Of a stretch of DNA of 64,000 nt, positions 1 through 8,934 are shown one piece after another. The position numbers were made by a program, and so were the translations under genes. This DNA is from DASUPK01 sp963819715 (GTDB lineage Bacteria; Actinomycetota; Thermoleophilia; Solirubrobacterales; 70-9), in assembly GCA_963819715.1 (NCBI GenBank), contig CAWFXE010000006.1:496001-560000 (forward strand), in the 5' to 3' direction. Below the pieces are notes generated by a model. It worked only from the letters and a program-made list of their open reading frames with translations. It had not been told where the DNA came from and searched no databases. Each line of letters begins with the position of its first letter. Position 1 is the stretch's first letter.

Positions 1-2
1 AC

Positions 3-563
3 AACGGCGACACCTACGTCACCGACCAGGGCATCCGCCCGCCCGCCGAGGACTCCGCCGAGAAGCTGGCCTCCCTGAAGCCGGCCTTCAAGGAGGACGG
101 CAAGGTCACCGCCGGCAACTCCTCCCAGGTCTCGGACGGCGCTGCCGCGGTGATGCTGACCACTCCCGAGAAGGCCAAGGAGCTCGGCCTGACGCCGCGC
201 GCCAAGATCGTCGACCAGACGACCGTCGGCGTCGACCCGGTGATCATGCTCACCGGCCCCATCCCCGCGACCCGGAAGATCCTGGAGCGCAACGGGATGA
301 AGATGGACGACATCGATCTGATCGAGATCAACGAGGCTTTTGCTGCCGTGGTCGCCGCCTGGCGCCGCGAGCTGGAGCCCGACATGGATCGCGTCAACGT
401 CAACGGCGGCGCGATCGCGATCGGTCACCCGCTCGGCTCCACCGGCGCGCGCCTGATCACCACGCTGCTCCACGAGCTGGAGCGCTCCGACAAGGAGACC
501 GGCCTGGTGACCATGTGCTGCGGCGGCGGGCTCGGCACCGGCACGCTGATTCAGCGGGTCTAG
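3..563 (+). CDS. Thiolase (acetyl-CoA acetyltransferase), C-terminal part
   Basis: The reading frame is open from the window edge, so the start lies upstream; about 186 C-terminal residues are present. Visible thiolase signatures are NEAFA, the GGAIAIGHPLGSTGAR block with its active-site His, and the C-terminal CCGGGLGTG block with the catalytic Cys. The enzyme should interconvert acyl-CoA plus acetyl-CoA and 3-ketoacyl-CoA in the cytoplasm, in beta-oxidation or the reverse condensation. A hairpin follows the stop. The family is clear; chain-length preference cannot be read here. Confidence 0.93.
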   Translation, partial: NGDTYVTDQGIRPPAEDSAEKLASLKPAFKEDGKVTAGNSSQVSDGAAAVMLTTPEKAKELGLTPRAKIVDQTTVGVDPVIMLTGPIPATRKILERNGMKMDDIDLIEINEAFAAVVAAWRRELEPDMDRVNVNGGAIAIGHPLGSTGARLITTLLHELERSDKETGLVTMCCGGGLGTGTLIQRV

Positions 564-589
564 CGGCCACCAGCCGGCTCTCCTTCGAA

Positions 590-606
590 GCGGCGCGAAG
601 CGCCGC
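590..606 (+). terminator. Hairpin after thiolase gene
   Basis: Perfect 7-bp GC stem (gcggcgc / gcgccgc) around a 3-base loop, 27 bases after the thiolase stop. There is no T-run, so it is at best a weak intrinsic terminator. Confidence 0.4.
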
Positions 607-624
607 GCCTGACGGTGGGCCGGC

Positions 625-654
625 GCTTGTGGCCGCGATCTGATGGCGAAGCCG
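625..654 (+). repeat. 30-bp dispersed repeat, copy A
   Basis: Matches 28484-28513 at 28 of 30 positions in the same orientation. This copy contains the annotated ATG of the downstream glycosylase gene; the other copy is intergenic. The shared core includes gatggcgaagccg. Confidence 0.6.
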
Positions 655-1302
655 ACAATCAGAAACGAGTGGACTGCCGATGACCGGGCCCTGATGCGCG
701 CCGACAAGGTGTTGAAGCGCGTGATGGAAGAGCGCGGGCCGATCGACCCCGCGATCGATCGCCGCGGCAGCCGCCCCGATCCGTTCGAGGCTGTGGCCCG
801 AGCGATCGTCGGCCAGCAGCTCTCCACCAAGGCCGCCCGCTCGATCTGGGAGAAGCTGCTCGCCCAGTTCGGAGGCGAGATGCCGACTCCCGAGCAGCTG
901 CTTCGCAAGCGGAAGCCGACCCTACGCAAGGCCGGTCTCTCCAACGCGAAGGTGGATTTCATCCGGGATCTCGCGCAGCGGGTCAAGGACGGGCGGCTCG
1001 AGTTCGATCGCCTCACGGACCTGTCCGACGAGGACGTGATCGCGGCGCTGATCGAGGTCAAGGGCGTCGGCCGCTGGACAGCGGAGATGTTCTTGATGTT
1101 CCACCTGGCCCGGGAGGACGTGGTCTCCGCCGGGGACCTCGGCATCCGGCGGGCCATGCAGATCGCCTACGGGATGGAGGACCTGCCGGGGCCGGAGGAC
1201 ATGGAGCGGATCTCCGACGAGTGGCGTCCGCGCCGCACGCTCGCGTGCCTCTATCTGTGGAGGTCCCTCGACAACACGCCGGTTGCGGAGCCACCGAAGT
1301 AG
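643..1302 (+). CDS. DNA-3-methyladenine glycosylase II-like (AlkA, HhH-GPD)
   Basis: A 219-aa HhH-GPD base-excision glycosylase expected to remove alkylated purines from DNA. Visible features are the fold entry PFEAVARAIVGQQLS (residues about 45-60), the helix-hairpin-helix VKGVGRWTAEMF (about 138-150) and the catalytic Asp in VVSAGDLGIRRA (about 160-170). It is short, consistent with the compact AlkA class without the N-terminal domain. The ATG at 643 lies inside a dispersed repeat, so the true start may be the in-frame ATG near 694; the domain is unaffected. The next gene begins 13 bases after its stop. Confidence 0.87.
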   Translation: MAKPTIRNEWTADDRALMRADKVLKRVMEERGPIDPAIDRRGSRPDPFEAVARAIVGQQLSTKAARSIWEKLLAQFGGEMPTPEQLLRKRKPTLRKAGLSNAKVDFIRDLAQRVKDGRLEFDRLTDLSDEDVIAALIEVKGVGRWTAEMFLMFHLAREDVVSAGDLGIRRAMQIAYGMEDLPGPEDMERISDEWRPRRTLACLYLWRSLDNTPVAEPPK

Positions 1303-1315
1303 GCTGACGCCGCCG

Positions 1316-2344
1316 ATGGCCGCCCTCGACCGCATCTCGATCGCCGCCATCGGCGACACACCGGATGACCTCGCCGAGCAGGCGGGCTCCGCCGAGGCCG
1401 CCGGCATCGACTGCGTCTGGACGCCCGAGCTCTTTCGCAGTTCCGTCACCCAGGCGACCTGGCTCGCGGCCAAGACCGAGAAGGTCGACGTGGGCACCGG
1501 CATTGCCTGGGCCTTCACCCGCAGCGCTTTCATCCTCGCCGTCAGCGCCCTCGACATCGACGAGATGGCCGGCGGGCGGTTCCGGCTCGGCCTCGGCGCC
1601 GGGGTGAAGCGCCTGAACGAGACGTGGCACTCAGTCGACTACGGCAAGCCCGCTCCGCACCTGCGCGAGATGATCGAGGCGACGCGGCTGATCATGGAGA
1701 AGGCCTCCACCGGCGAGCCCATCCGCTACGAGGGCGAGTACATCGACATCGACATCAAGGGCTGGGTCCGGCCGCACAAGCCGGTTCGCGACCGGGTCCC
1801 GATCTACGCCGCTGCGATGCAGCAGGGGATGTGCCGGATGGCCGGCGACGTCGCCGACGGGCTGATCGGCCACCCGATGTGCCCGGTGCGCTGGCTCGAC
1901 GAGGTCGTCATCCCGAGCTTCGAGACCGGCCTGCAGCGCTCAGGCCGCCAGCGCTCCGACCTCGACTTCATCCCCACCGTCACCACGATCATCGACGACG
2001 ACGAGGCCCGCGCCCTCGACGCCGGCCGCCGCACCATCGCCTTCTACTCGACCGTTCGCACCTACAAGCCGCTCTGGGAGATGCACGGTTTCGCCGATGC
2101 GGCAGAGGCCGCGGGCGACGCGTTCCGCCGGGGAGACCTCGCCGCCGTCCCCGAGCAGATCCCTGACGAGATGGTCGAAGCCTTCACCGCGGCCGGGCCA
2201 TTCGAAAAGGTCCGCGAGCGGGTGGCCGAGGTGGCCGAGCGCGGCGACGGCGTCTTCCTGACGCCCGCGACCTACTTCATCCCGCCGGAGCAGATCGGCG
2301 AGTACCAGCAGAAGATCATCGAGGCCTTCGGGCCCGGTTCGTAG
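1316..2344 (+). CDS. LLM-class flavin/F420-dependent oxidoreductase
   Basis: A 342-aa luciferase-like TIM-barrel monooxygenase or F420-dependent reductase. The pattern fits the family: RISIAAIGDTPDD near the N-terminus, GIDCVWTPELF, a central VDVGTGIAWAFTRS strand and GGRFRLGLGAGVKRLNE before the cofactor-binding region. ATG 1316 is preferred over the upstream TTG at 1283, which would overlap the glycosylase gene and add non-family residues. The substrate is not predictable. F420 use is inferred from how common such paralogues are in actinobacteria. Confidence 0.87.
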   Translation: MAALDRISIAAIGDTPDDLAEQAGSAEAAGIDCVWTPELFRSSVTQATWLAAKTEKVDVGTGIAWAFTRSAFILAVSALDIDEMAGGRFRLGLGAGVKRLNETWHSVDYGKPAPHLREMIEATRLIMEKASTGEPIRYEGEYIDIDIKGWVRPHKPVRDRVPIYAAAMQQGMCRMAGDVADGLIGHPMCPVRWLDEVVIPSFETGLQRSGRQRSDLDFIPTVTTIIDDDEARALDAGRRTIAFYSTVRTYKPLWEMHGFADAAEAAGDAFRRGDLAAVPEQIPDEMVEAFTAAGPFEKVRERVAEVAERGDGVFLTPATYFIPPEQIGEYQQKIIEAFGPGS

Positions 2345-2355
2345 ACTGCCCCACA

Positions 2356-2831
2356 ATGGGCGTACTCGTCGTACCGCTCACCCTCGCGCTCTCCTGGCTG
2401 TTCGCCGGATCGGCTGGAACGCCCCCGGTACCGAGGGGTCGACCCCGTTCGACGAGGAGGCGCTGCGCTGGAACCTCTTCCTGGGCCTGGGATGGACCGC
2501 GGTCTTCTCGTCGCTGATGCACACCGTCTTCGCCAAGCAGACGGCGAAGTCGATCGGCTGGGAGACGAGCGGCTTCCAATGCGAGGTCGGCTTCGCGAAC
2601 CTCGCGGTGGGCCTCGCGGGCATCTATGCGGCCTCGTGCGACGCGTCCGAGGCCTGGGTGGCCGCATCGCTGGCCGGCGGGACCTTTCTCCTGCTCGCCG
2701 GGCTGTACCACGTCGTGGAGATCGTCCGCGAGCGAAACTACGCGCCCGGCAACACGCTGATCCTGCTCAGCGACTTCGGCGTGCCGATCTCGCTCTTCGT
2801 GCTGCTGATCTCCACCGACGCGATCTTCTGA
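2356..2831 (+). pseudogene. DUF6790-like small membrane protein, frameshifted
   Basis: The gene starts at ATG 2356 in frame 1 with a hydrophobic stretch (MGVLVVPLTLALSWLFAG), but the conserved remainder lies in frame 3 with no start codon before the internal Met at 2517. Adding one G at 2407-2408 joins the two parts smoothly as LFAG-IGWNAPGTEGSTPF. The body resembles DUF6790 membrane proteins: HTVFAKQTAKSIGW, FQCEVGFANLAVG, a long hydrophobic segment, and NYAPGNTLILLSDFGVP near the C-terminus. The corrected protein is about 158 aa with 3-4 TM helices. Function is unknown. A sequencing indel is as likely as real inactivation. Confidence 0.65.
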
Positions 2832-2846
2832 GCCGGGCGCAGCGGG

Positions 2847-3965
2847 TCAGACGGGCAGCTTCTTCGCCTTCTTGATGCATTTCGCGCGCGCCTTGCCCTT
2901 CTTCTTCTTGCACTTCTTGAGCGCGGCGGCGCGCTTGCCGGTCGGACCGGGCGGGGAAGGCGTGGTCGTCGTTCCACCACTACCGCTCGGAGGCGGCGTC
3001 GTTTCCGATTGCGGCTCGCCAAACTTCTGCACCCGGCGGTTGAGCGTGTCGGCGACGTAGACGTTGCCGGCGGCGTCGACGGTGACCCCTTGAGGGGTGT
3101 TGAACTGGCCCTCGCCCGAACCGTTGCTGCCCCATTTGGCGAGGAAGGTTCCGGTTGAGGTGAACTTCTGCACCCGGTCGTTGATCGTGTCGGTCACGTA
3201 GACGTTGTCGGCGGAGTCGACCGCGACCCCTTCAGGGCCGCCGTTGGCGAACTGGCCGTCGCCCGTACCCACGGTCCCCCACTTGGTGATGAAGCTCCCG
3301 GCGGAGTCGAACTTCATCACCCGCGTGTTGAACGTGTCGACGACGTAGACGTTGTTGGCGGAGTCGGTGGCGACCCCAATGGGATGGTCGAACTGGTTGT
3401 CGGCCGTGCCCTCCGTCCCCCACTTGGTGATGAAGCCTCCGGTGGAGTCGAACTTCTCCACCCGGCTGTTGCCCTGGTCGACGACGTAGACGTTGCCGGT
3501 GCCGTCGACGGCGATCCCGGTGGGAAAGTGGAACTTGCCGTCGGTGTTGCCGTCTGTCCCCCACTGCGTGAGGTAGCCGCCGCTGGAGTTGAACTTCTCC
3601 ACCCGGTGGTTGAACGAGTCGACGACGTAGAAGTTGCCCAGGGCGTCGCGGGCGATCCCAAAGGGACCGTTGAACATTCCGTTGCCCGTCGTACCAAAGC
3701 TTCCCCATTGGGTGATGTAGGTCCCGGTGGAGCTGAACACCTGTACCCGGTTGTTGCCCCTGTCGACGACGTAGATGTTGCCACCGGCGCCGGGGACGAT
3801 CCCTTCGGGACCGGCGCTGGCGCCGAACTGGCCGTTGCCAGTACCGGCGCTCCCCCATTGGGTGAGGAACCCGAACGCCGACGCCAATGAGGGGACGGAA
3901 AGGATGAGCAGCGCCAGCAGGACGGTCAAGCCGGCAATGATCCGCGCTGGATTGGCGTTCCTCAT
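2847..3965 (-). CDS. Secreted six-repeat NHL beta-propeller protein
   Basis: 372 aa. A signal peptide (residues about 1-30, ending LASAFG) is followed by six NHL repeats of about 47 residues with the pattern GIAVD..GNVYVVD..N.RVQKF...G.F..KWG. The repeats are so even that the DNA itself repeats every 141 bp between about 3040 and 3800. The C-terminus is Pro/Gly/Thr-rich and ends in a Lys/Cys-rich tail (KKCKKKKGKARAKC). It is expected to act outside the cell as a binding propeller; the ligand is unknown. A similar basic tail occurs in the secreted protein at 60949. Confidence 0.88.
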   Translation of the reverse strand: MRNANPARIIAGLTVLLALLILSVPSLASAFGFLTQWGSAGTGNGQFGASAGPEGIVPGAGGNIYVVDRGNNRVQVFSSTGTYITQWGSFGTTGNGMFNGPFGIARDALGNFYVVDSFNHRVEKFNSSGGYLTQWGTDGNTDGKFHFPTGIAVDGTGNVYVVDQGNSRVEKFDSTGGFITKWGTEGTADNQFDHPIGVATDSANNVYVVDTFNTRVMKFDSAGSFITKWGTVGTGDGQFANGGPEGVAVDSADNVYVTDTINDRVQKFTSTGTFLAKWGSNGSGEGQFNTPQGVTVDAAGNVYVADTLNRRVQKFGEPQSETTPPPSGSGGTTTTPSPPGPTGKRAAALKKCKKKKGKARAKCIKKAKKLPV

Positions 3966-4003
3966 CAGGCGGGCACCCTTTCAGATGTTGCTCCCGCAAA
4001 CAA

Positions 4004-4019
4004 TGCGGAATTTTCCGCA
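4004..4019 (-). terminator. Terminator of the 6315-4023 minus-strand operon
   Basis: Perfect 7-bp inverted repeat (TGCGGAA / TTCCGCA) with a TT loop, 3 bases past the hydrolase stop on the minus strand and followed there by the T-rich TTGTTTG. Confidence 0.6.
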
Positions 4020-4022
4020 GAC

Positions 4023-4697
4023 TTAGGCGCCGAGGCCGTCGACGAAGGCCTTGAGCTTCGCCGGATCGCGCAGCGGCGCTCCGTGGCCGAAGCAGACGAG
4101 CTCGGGCTCCAGGGCGGCGAGGCGGCGCGCGGACTCGCGATTCCGCGCCGGGTCGGGCGTCAGCGCCGGCTTCGGCTCGTTCAGGCCCGGGATGCCGGTG
4201 TACTGGTCCATGTTCGCCAGCACGTCGCCGAGGATCAGGACCTTGTCCGACTCGCGCCAGAAAGCGACATGGCCGGCCGAGTGGCCGGGCACGTCAAGGA
4301 CCTTGAAGCCGGCGACCTCGTCGCCCTCGCCGATCGTCTTGTCGACCTTGTGTCCGGGCCCGTGGAAGATCCGCCAGAAGAAGTGGGCCATGAACTTGTC
4401 GGGCTGGCGCTCGTCGATGACCTTGGGATCCTCGGCGGCCGGGACGTCGAGCTCGGGGCACCAGAACGGGATGCCGAGCTGCTCGCAGACCTCATGGCTC
4501 GCGCCCTGGTGGTCGGGATGGGCGTGGGTGAGCGCGTGGGCGGTCACCTCGTGGCCGTCGAGCTGCTTCAGCAGCCGCTTGGTCGACTGCCGGCAGCCCG
4601 CGTCGATCAGGACGTCGCCGGCCAGGTATGCGTTCACGGCCCACGGCATCCCCGGGAGGCACTTCAGATGCCAGACGCCCTCGGCGAGCTCCTTCAT
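4023..4697 (-). CDS. Metallo-beta-lactamase-fold hydrolase
   Basis: 224 aa. It carries the di-zinc motif HAHPDHQG (residues about 58-65), a second metal His in VPGHSAGHVAF, the Asp of LILGDVL and a C-terminal CFGHGAP, the usual set of an MBL-fold hydrolase of glyoxalase-II/quorum-lactonase type. Its ATG overlaps the stop of the 80-aa gene upstream (ATGA), so the two are translationally coupled. The substrate cannot be assigned. Confidence 0.88.
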   Translation of the reverse strand: MKELAEGVWHLKCLPGMPWAVNAYLAGDVLIDAGCRQSTKRLLKQLDGHEVTAHALTHAHPDHQGASHEVCEQLGIPFWCPELDVPAAEDPKVIDERQPDKFMAHFFWRIFHGPGHKVDKTIGEGDEVAGFKVLDVPGHSAGHVAFWRESDKVLILGDVLANMDQYTGIPGLNEPKPALTPDPARNRESARRLAALEPELVCFGHGAPLRDPAKLKAFVDGLGA

Positions 4698-4939
4698 CAG
4701 TGCGCCACCCCGGTGCCACCCCGCGGGTCGCCACTGTGCTGGGCGAGCTCCTCGAGCCGTGCGATCTGGACCTCGCCCTCGCGGCGCACCGGGTCGCCCT
4801 CCGGCAGGCCCTCGATCAGCTTGCGAATCCGGTTTCGGACCTGGAGCGAGAAGTGCGGCGTCGACGGCCCAGCGAGGGCCCTGATGTCCTCGACCGTCGC
4901 CTGCCTGGTCAGCCTGTCGGGACGCTCCGCCTCGCTCAC
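4697..4939 (-). CDS. Conserved 80-aa protein of unknown function
   Basis: Starts at GTG 4939, overlapping the stop of the upstream gene (GTGA), and ends overlapping the ATG of the MBL hydrolase (ATGA). The sequence is soluble and charged, with a helical core (VRNRIRKLIEGLPEGDPVRREGEVQIARLEELA) and no signal or TM segment. The four-base overlaps on both sides are the main evidence that it is a real gene. I do not recognise the family. Confidence 0.6.
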   Translation of the reverse strand: MSEAERPDRLTRQATVEDIRALAGPSTPHFSLQVRNRIRKLIEGLPEGDPVRREGEVQIARLEELAQHSGDPRGGTGVAH

Positions 4940-6315
4940 TTCTTCTTCCCGGCCTGTGGGGTTGTCGGCGTCGGCTCGCTCTCGGCGCCGCCGGGTTGCG
5001 CGATGCCCCCGTTCGCGGTCCCCTGGGTCCCGGAGCCCGCGCCGATCGGGGCGGGCTCGGCGAGCTCGTCCATCTCCGCCTGAACCTGTCCGCCGATCGC
5101 CGTTGCGTCTCCCATGAGCCAGATGTGGTTGTACACGGCCCGGGTCGGATCCGTCTCGTAGCCGGGCTTGATGTCGAGCAGGAAGCTTCTCAGCTCCGGT
5201 GGCAGCGCGTCCGCCGTGTCCGTGATCAACAGCGGGCCCCACTTGCCGCTCGAAGCGAGCGAGGCGGCCGCCGCCGAGTCGAGGGGCCGGTCGTCGTTCG
5301 CCAGCTCCATGCCGTGTCCCGGGTCGTTGATGTTCCAGCCGAAGGAGCCGTCGGAGTAGCGAGCGAACAGCAGAGCGTTCTGGACCGCGCCGGTCGCCCC
5401 GACACGCTGGACGGTGGCCGAGACCCGCCCCGCTTGCTTCACGACGTCCTTGGAGATCACCGACTCCGGCCCGAGGATGTAGACGGAGGCCCCGGCGTGG
5501 CGCCGCAGGGCCGCCATGGTCGCAGAGGGAATCTGGTCCCGGCCGGTGAACAGGACCGGATCGCCCGAGCGCGCTGCCCAGGCGGCGGCGGGCATCGCAT
5601 AGCCGGCCTGATCGGAGCTGACCAGGAGGATGTGCTGGGGTTCGTCCTTGGTGAGCTGCTGGCGCAGCTGATCGATGGAGTTGGCGATCTCGGCGGGAGA
5701 GTCGCCCCCGATCTCCTCGGACTTCAGGCCAGTGGGGACCGATGCACCGCCGGCTGCGTAGACCTGGACGTCCCCGGAGGCGCCGCCGCCCTGCGGGTTG
5801 AGCTGCGCGAGCGCCTGCGTGGTCGAGTCGGGCACCGCGCCGTGCTGGGTGACCAGCACGGGAAAGCGAAGGGGAGGGCCGGCGAGGACGGATGCGGCGA
5901 TCCCGGCCTGCCAGCCGTCGTCGGGGACGAGCGTCGCCGCCTCTAGCTTCGGCGCCTCGGGCGCCGGAGGGTGGGTGGCGAGGGCCGCCGCCGCGGCATC
6001 GTCCGTCGGGTTCGCCCCGCTGATCCTGGTGGTGTTGCGGGTGGCGAGGAGTGGAAAGCCCAGGACGCCGACCGGAGCGTGCTCGGCATTGTCGGTGGCG
6101 ACGGCGATCGTCACCTCGCGCGTCCCGCCGTTGCCTCCGCCCCCGAACGGGACGAGCGCCACGATCAGCGCGATCAGGGCGATGACCCCGATGCCGGCGG
6201 CGGCGAGCAGAAACCTGCGATCGACCCTGGCCGGCAGGTCGAAGCGCAGCCAGTCGATCGCGTTCTGGATGGGGCGGGGGAGGCGCACGGCGGCGAACGG
6301 TACCCAGATCCCCAT
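4936..6315 (-). CDS. Membrane-anchored cell-wall-binding repeat 2-like protein
   Basis: 459 aa with one TM helix (residues about 36-58) after a basic N-terminus, so most of it is outside the membrane. The external part resembles cell-wall-binding repeat 2 units: RISGANPTDDAAAAALA, then DPVLFTGRDQIPSATMAALR and GASVYILGPESVIS. The last 40 residues are Pro/Thr/Gly-rich and end in KKK. It heads a three-gene operon. A surface role is inferred from the CWB2-like pattern; the protein is shorter than multi-repeat CWB2 proteins. Confidence 0.7.
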   Translation of the reverse strand: MGIWVPFAAVRLPRPIQNAIDWLRFDLPARVDRRFLLAAAGIGVIALIALIVALVPFGGGGNGGTREVTIAVATDNAEHAPVGVLGFPLLATRNTTRISGANPTDDAAAAALATHPPAPEAPKLEAATLVPDDGWQAGIAASVLAGPPLRFPVLVTQHGAVPDSTTQALAQLNPQGGGASGDVQVYAAGGASVPTGLKSEEIGGDSPAEIANSIDQLRQQLTKDEPQHILLVSSDQAGYAMPAAAWAARSGDPVLFTGRDQIPSATMAALRRHAGASVYILGPESVISKDVVKQAGRVSATVQRVGATGAVQNALLFARYSDGSFGWNINDPGHGMELANDDRPLDSAAAASLASSGKWGPLLITDTADALPPELRSFLLDIKPGYETDPTRAVYNHIWLMGDATAIGGQVQAEMDELAEPAPIGAGSGTQGTANGGIAQPGGAESEPTPTTPQAGKKK

Positions 6316-6350
6316 GGGGTCAGACCCCTTAATGAAGGTGCCTGACCCCC
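6316..6350. other. Inverted repeats between divergent genes
   Basis: Contains the perfect palindrome GGGGTCAGACCCC (6316-6328) directly upstream of the 6315 start, then a second ctgacccc that can pair with the first ggggtcag. It may be an operator or a mobile-repeat remnant. Confidence 0.35.
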
Positions 6351-6406
6351 CGAGGTGCGTTGGCGCGGCAAGTGGCAGGTTCCACTTCCGGTTGGGGTAA
6401 ACTGGC

Positions 6407-6424
6407 TGACTGACCAGTCAATCA
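6407..6424. promoter_or_regulatory. TetR-type operator upstream of acyl-CoA dehydrogenase
   Basis: An 18-bp near-perfect palindrome, tgactgaccagtcaatca, of the form TGAYTGACYRGTCARTCA. It resembles operators of TetR-family fatty-acid regulators. It lies 32 bases before the start of the dehydrogenase gene and just after a TAAACT stretch that could be a -10 box. No tetR gene is in the window. Confidence 0.55.
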
Positions 6425-6456
6425 GTCTCACCATTGCCATCGAGGAGGCCCTGGAA

Positions 6457-7738
6457 ATGGATTTCGCGCTCACCGAGGAGCAGCAGGAGCACCGCGACTA
6501 CGTCCGCAAGTTCTCGCGCGAGGTCATCCGCCCCGTCGCCCGGAAGCACGACGAGGAGGAGAGCACTCCCTGGGAAGTGATGAAGGAGGCTCGCAAATGG
6601 GGTCTGCAGGGACTCGAGCACATGCAGCAGCTCGGCTCCGATCCGGGCGGGCAGCTTGGCGTGATCACGGCCGAGGAGCTCCACTGGGGTTGCGCGGGAA
6701 TCGCGCTCGCCGTCCAGGGCTCCGGCCTGGCCGCCGCCGGGCATCGCCGCTTCCGGCACCCCCCAGCAGATCGCCGAGTGGGTCCCGCAGTGCTTCGGTC
6801 TCGGTGATGAGATCGCCCTCGGCGCATACGCCGTCACCGAGCCGCAGGCCGGCTCCGACGTCAAGAGCCTGAAGACGACCGCAAAGCTCGACGGCGACGA
6901 GTGGGTCCTCAACGGGACGAAGGTCTTCATCACCAACGGCGGCATCGCGGACGTCCACGTGGTCGTCGCGACCGTCGACCCCGAGCTCGGCCACCGAGGC
7001 CAGGCGTCCTTCGTGATCGGCCCGGGCACCCCGGGCCTGAAGCAGGGCAAGAAGGAGTCCAAGATCGGCATCCGCGCTTCGCACACGGCGGAGGTCATCC
7101 TCGAGGACTGCCGGATCCCGGTCGAAAACCTGCTTGGCGGGATGGACAAGCTGAACAAGAAGCTCGAGCGCGCCCGCTCGGGCCAGAAGGGTGGCTCCTC
7201 CAACGCTCTCGCCACCTTCGAGATGACGCGCCCGATCGTCGGCGCCTCGGCTCTCGGCATCGCGCAGGCCGCGTACGAGTGGACGCTGGAGTACCTGACG
7301 GGCCAAACCGTCGACGGCGGCAAGCCCGCCCTCGAAGAGCAGCGGATCCAGCAGGTCCTGGCCGACGTCGCGACGGAGATCGACTCGGCCCGGCTGCTCG
7401 TCCAGCGCGCCTCCTGGATGGGACGCAACGGCATCCCGATGACTGGTGGCCAGGGCTCGATGTCGAAGCTCAAGGCCGGCGACGTGACGATGTGGGCGAC
7501 CACGACCCTGATGGACCTGGTCGGGCCGTACGCACAGACCACCGACTGCCCGCTGGAGAAGTGGTTCCGCGACGCGAAGATCTACCAGCTGTTCGAGGGC
7601 ACGGCCCAGGTGCAGCGACTGGTGATCTCGCGGATGCAGGCCCGCACCTACCAGGAGCGCTTCGCCCAGGCCGCCGAGGTCGCGGCCCAGGCTGTGAACG
7701 GCAACGGCGCCAAGCCGGAGCCGGTGCCAGTCGCGTAG
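6457..7738 (+). pseudogene. Acyl-CoA dehydrogenase, one-base frameshift
   Basis: Starts at ATG 6457 after GAGGAGG. The N-terminal part (MDFALTEEQQEHRDYVRKF) runs in frame 1 to SGLAAAG, and the rest continues in frame 2 as IAASGTPQQIAEW. Removing one G from GGG 6739-6741 restores a protein of about 426 aa. The second part has family motifs: YAVTEPQAGSD, LNGTKVFITNGG, and the C-terminal QLFEGTAQVQRLVIS. It should be an FAD enzyme doing alpha,beta-dehydrogenation of acyl-CoA. Everything else is conserved, so a sequencing error is quite possible. Confidence 0.85.
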
Positions 7739-7791
7739 CGCTGCAACCGCGTTTTCAGTAGCCGCCTCCCTGGCGTTCAACCTTTGTGGCG

Positions 7792-8934
7792 ATGACGGGA
7801 TCCAAGCGGCTGATGCTGGCGCTCGCCGGCGCCGTGGCTGTCTGCGCCTGCGCGATGCCGGGCGGCAGCGCCTCGGGCCAGAGCCTGCAGCAGAAGCTCA
7901 ACACGACTCAGAACAAGCTCTCGCACGTGCGGGCTCACGCCGGCGTGCTCACCACCCGGATCAGCCATGAGTCGGACCAGCTCCAGACGCTCACCTCACA
8001 GGTGGCCGCCCTGCGCAACCGCGAGGCGACCGTCGCCGCCCAGCTCCAGCAGAAGCAGTCGGAGCTGGACACGGCGCAGGCCCGTCTCGACGCACTGAAG
8101 CTACGCCTCCGCGACGCGCTCCAGATCCTCGAGCAGAGGCTGGTGGCGATTTACGAGTCGAACGAGCCCGACCTGATCACGGTGCTGCTCCAGGCCGACG
8201 GCTTCGACGACCTGCTGGCCCGCACCCAGTACCTCGAGACGCTTCAGCATCAGGACAACGACATCGTCTCCCGCGTCCGCGAGCTGCGGAACGAGATGCA
8301 GGTGACGGTCAACACGGTGCGGTCGGCCCGCGACGAGATCGCCGCCCGCAAGCACGAGCTCGACGTCACCGAGGCGAAGCTGAAGAGCCGGACGGATGAG
8401 CTGGCAGTCGCGCGGCGGAAGCAGCACGCGTCCCTCGAGCGCGTACGAAAGCAGCAGGAGGGCCTCGAGGGTGACCTCAGCGACATCTCCCAGAAGATCG
8501 CCGAGCAGCTCGCCGCGGGAAGCGGAGCGTTGCCGGCGGGTCCGATCAGGGCCGGAGGCAACGGGCTGATCTGGCCGGTGAACGGGCCGATCACCTCGGG
8601 CTACGGGGGGCGCAACATCGGCGCCGGGTACGAGTTCCACCCGGGCGTCGACATCGGGGTCCCCACGGGCACGCCGATCCGCGCCGCGGCGGCCGGCACC
8701 GTGAGCATCGCCGCGCCGACCGGCGGCTACGGGAACTACACCTGCATCGACCACGGCGGTGGACTGTCCACCTGCTATGGGCACCAGGAGAGATTCCTGG
8801 TCTCGGCGGGCCAGCAGGTCGCACAGGGCCAGATCATCGGGCTGAGCGACTGCACCGGCTACTGCTTCGGGCCTCACGTCCACTTCGAGGTCCGGATCAA
8901 CGGCCAGACGACGGACCCGCTCGGCTACCTCTAG
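7792..8934 (+). CDS. M23 (LytM) peptidase with N-terminal coiled coil
   Basis: About 380 aa. A signal sequence (residues about 8-30) is followed by a long coiled coil (about 33-245), then a LytM domain with metal ligands in HPGVDIG and HVHFEV and the usual YGHQERFLVSAGQQV between them. The arrangement is that of EnvC/NlpD-type proteins that cut or regulate cutting of peptidoglycan cross-links outside the membrane. Both metal motifs are intact, so it may be catalytic. ATG 7792 is chosen over GTG 7786. Confidence 0.9.
   Translation: MTGSKRLMLALAGAVAVCACAMPGGSASGQSLQQKLNTTQNKLSHVRAHAGVLTTRISHESDQLQTLTSQVAALRNREATVAAQLQQKQSELDTAQARLDALKLRLRDALQILEQRLVAIYESNEPDLITVLLQADGFDDLLARTQYLETLQHQDNDIVSRVRELRNEMQVTVNTVRSARDEIAARKHELDVTEAKLKSRTDELAVARRKQHASLERVRKQQEGLEGDLSDISQKIAEQLAAGSGALPAGPIRAGGNGLIWPVNGPITSGYGGRNIGAGYEFHPGVDIGVPTGTPIRAAAAGTVSIAAPTGGYGNYTCIDHGGGLSTCYGHQERFLVSAGQQVAQGQIIGLSDCTGYCFGPHVHFEVRINGQTTDPLGYL

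Noticed and set aside
3040..3800. Regular 141-bp repeats, considered as CRISPR or satellite
   Set aside because: They are in-frame NHL repeats of a secreted protein, with no constant repeat and variable spacer pattern.
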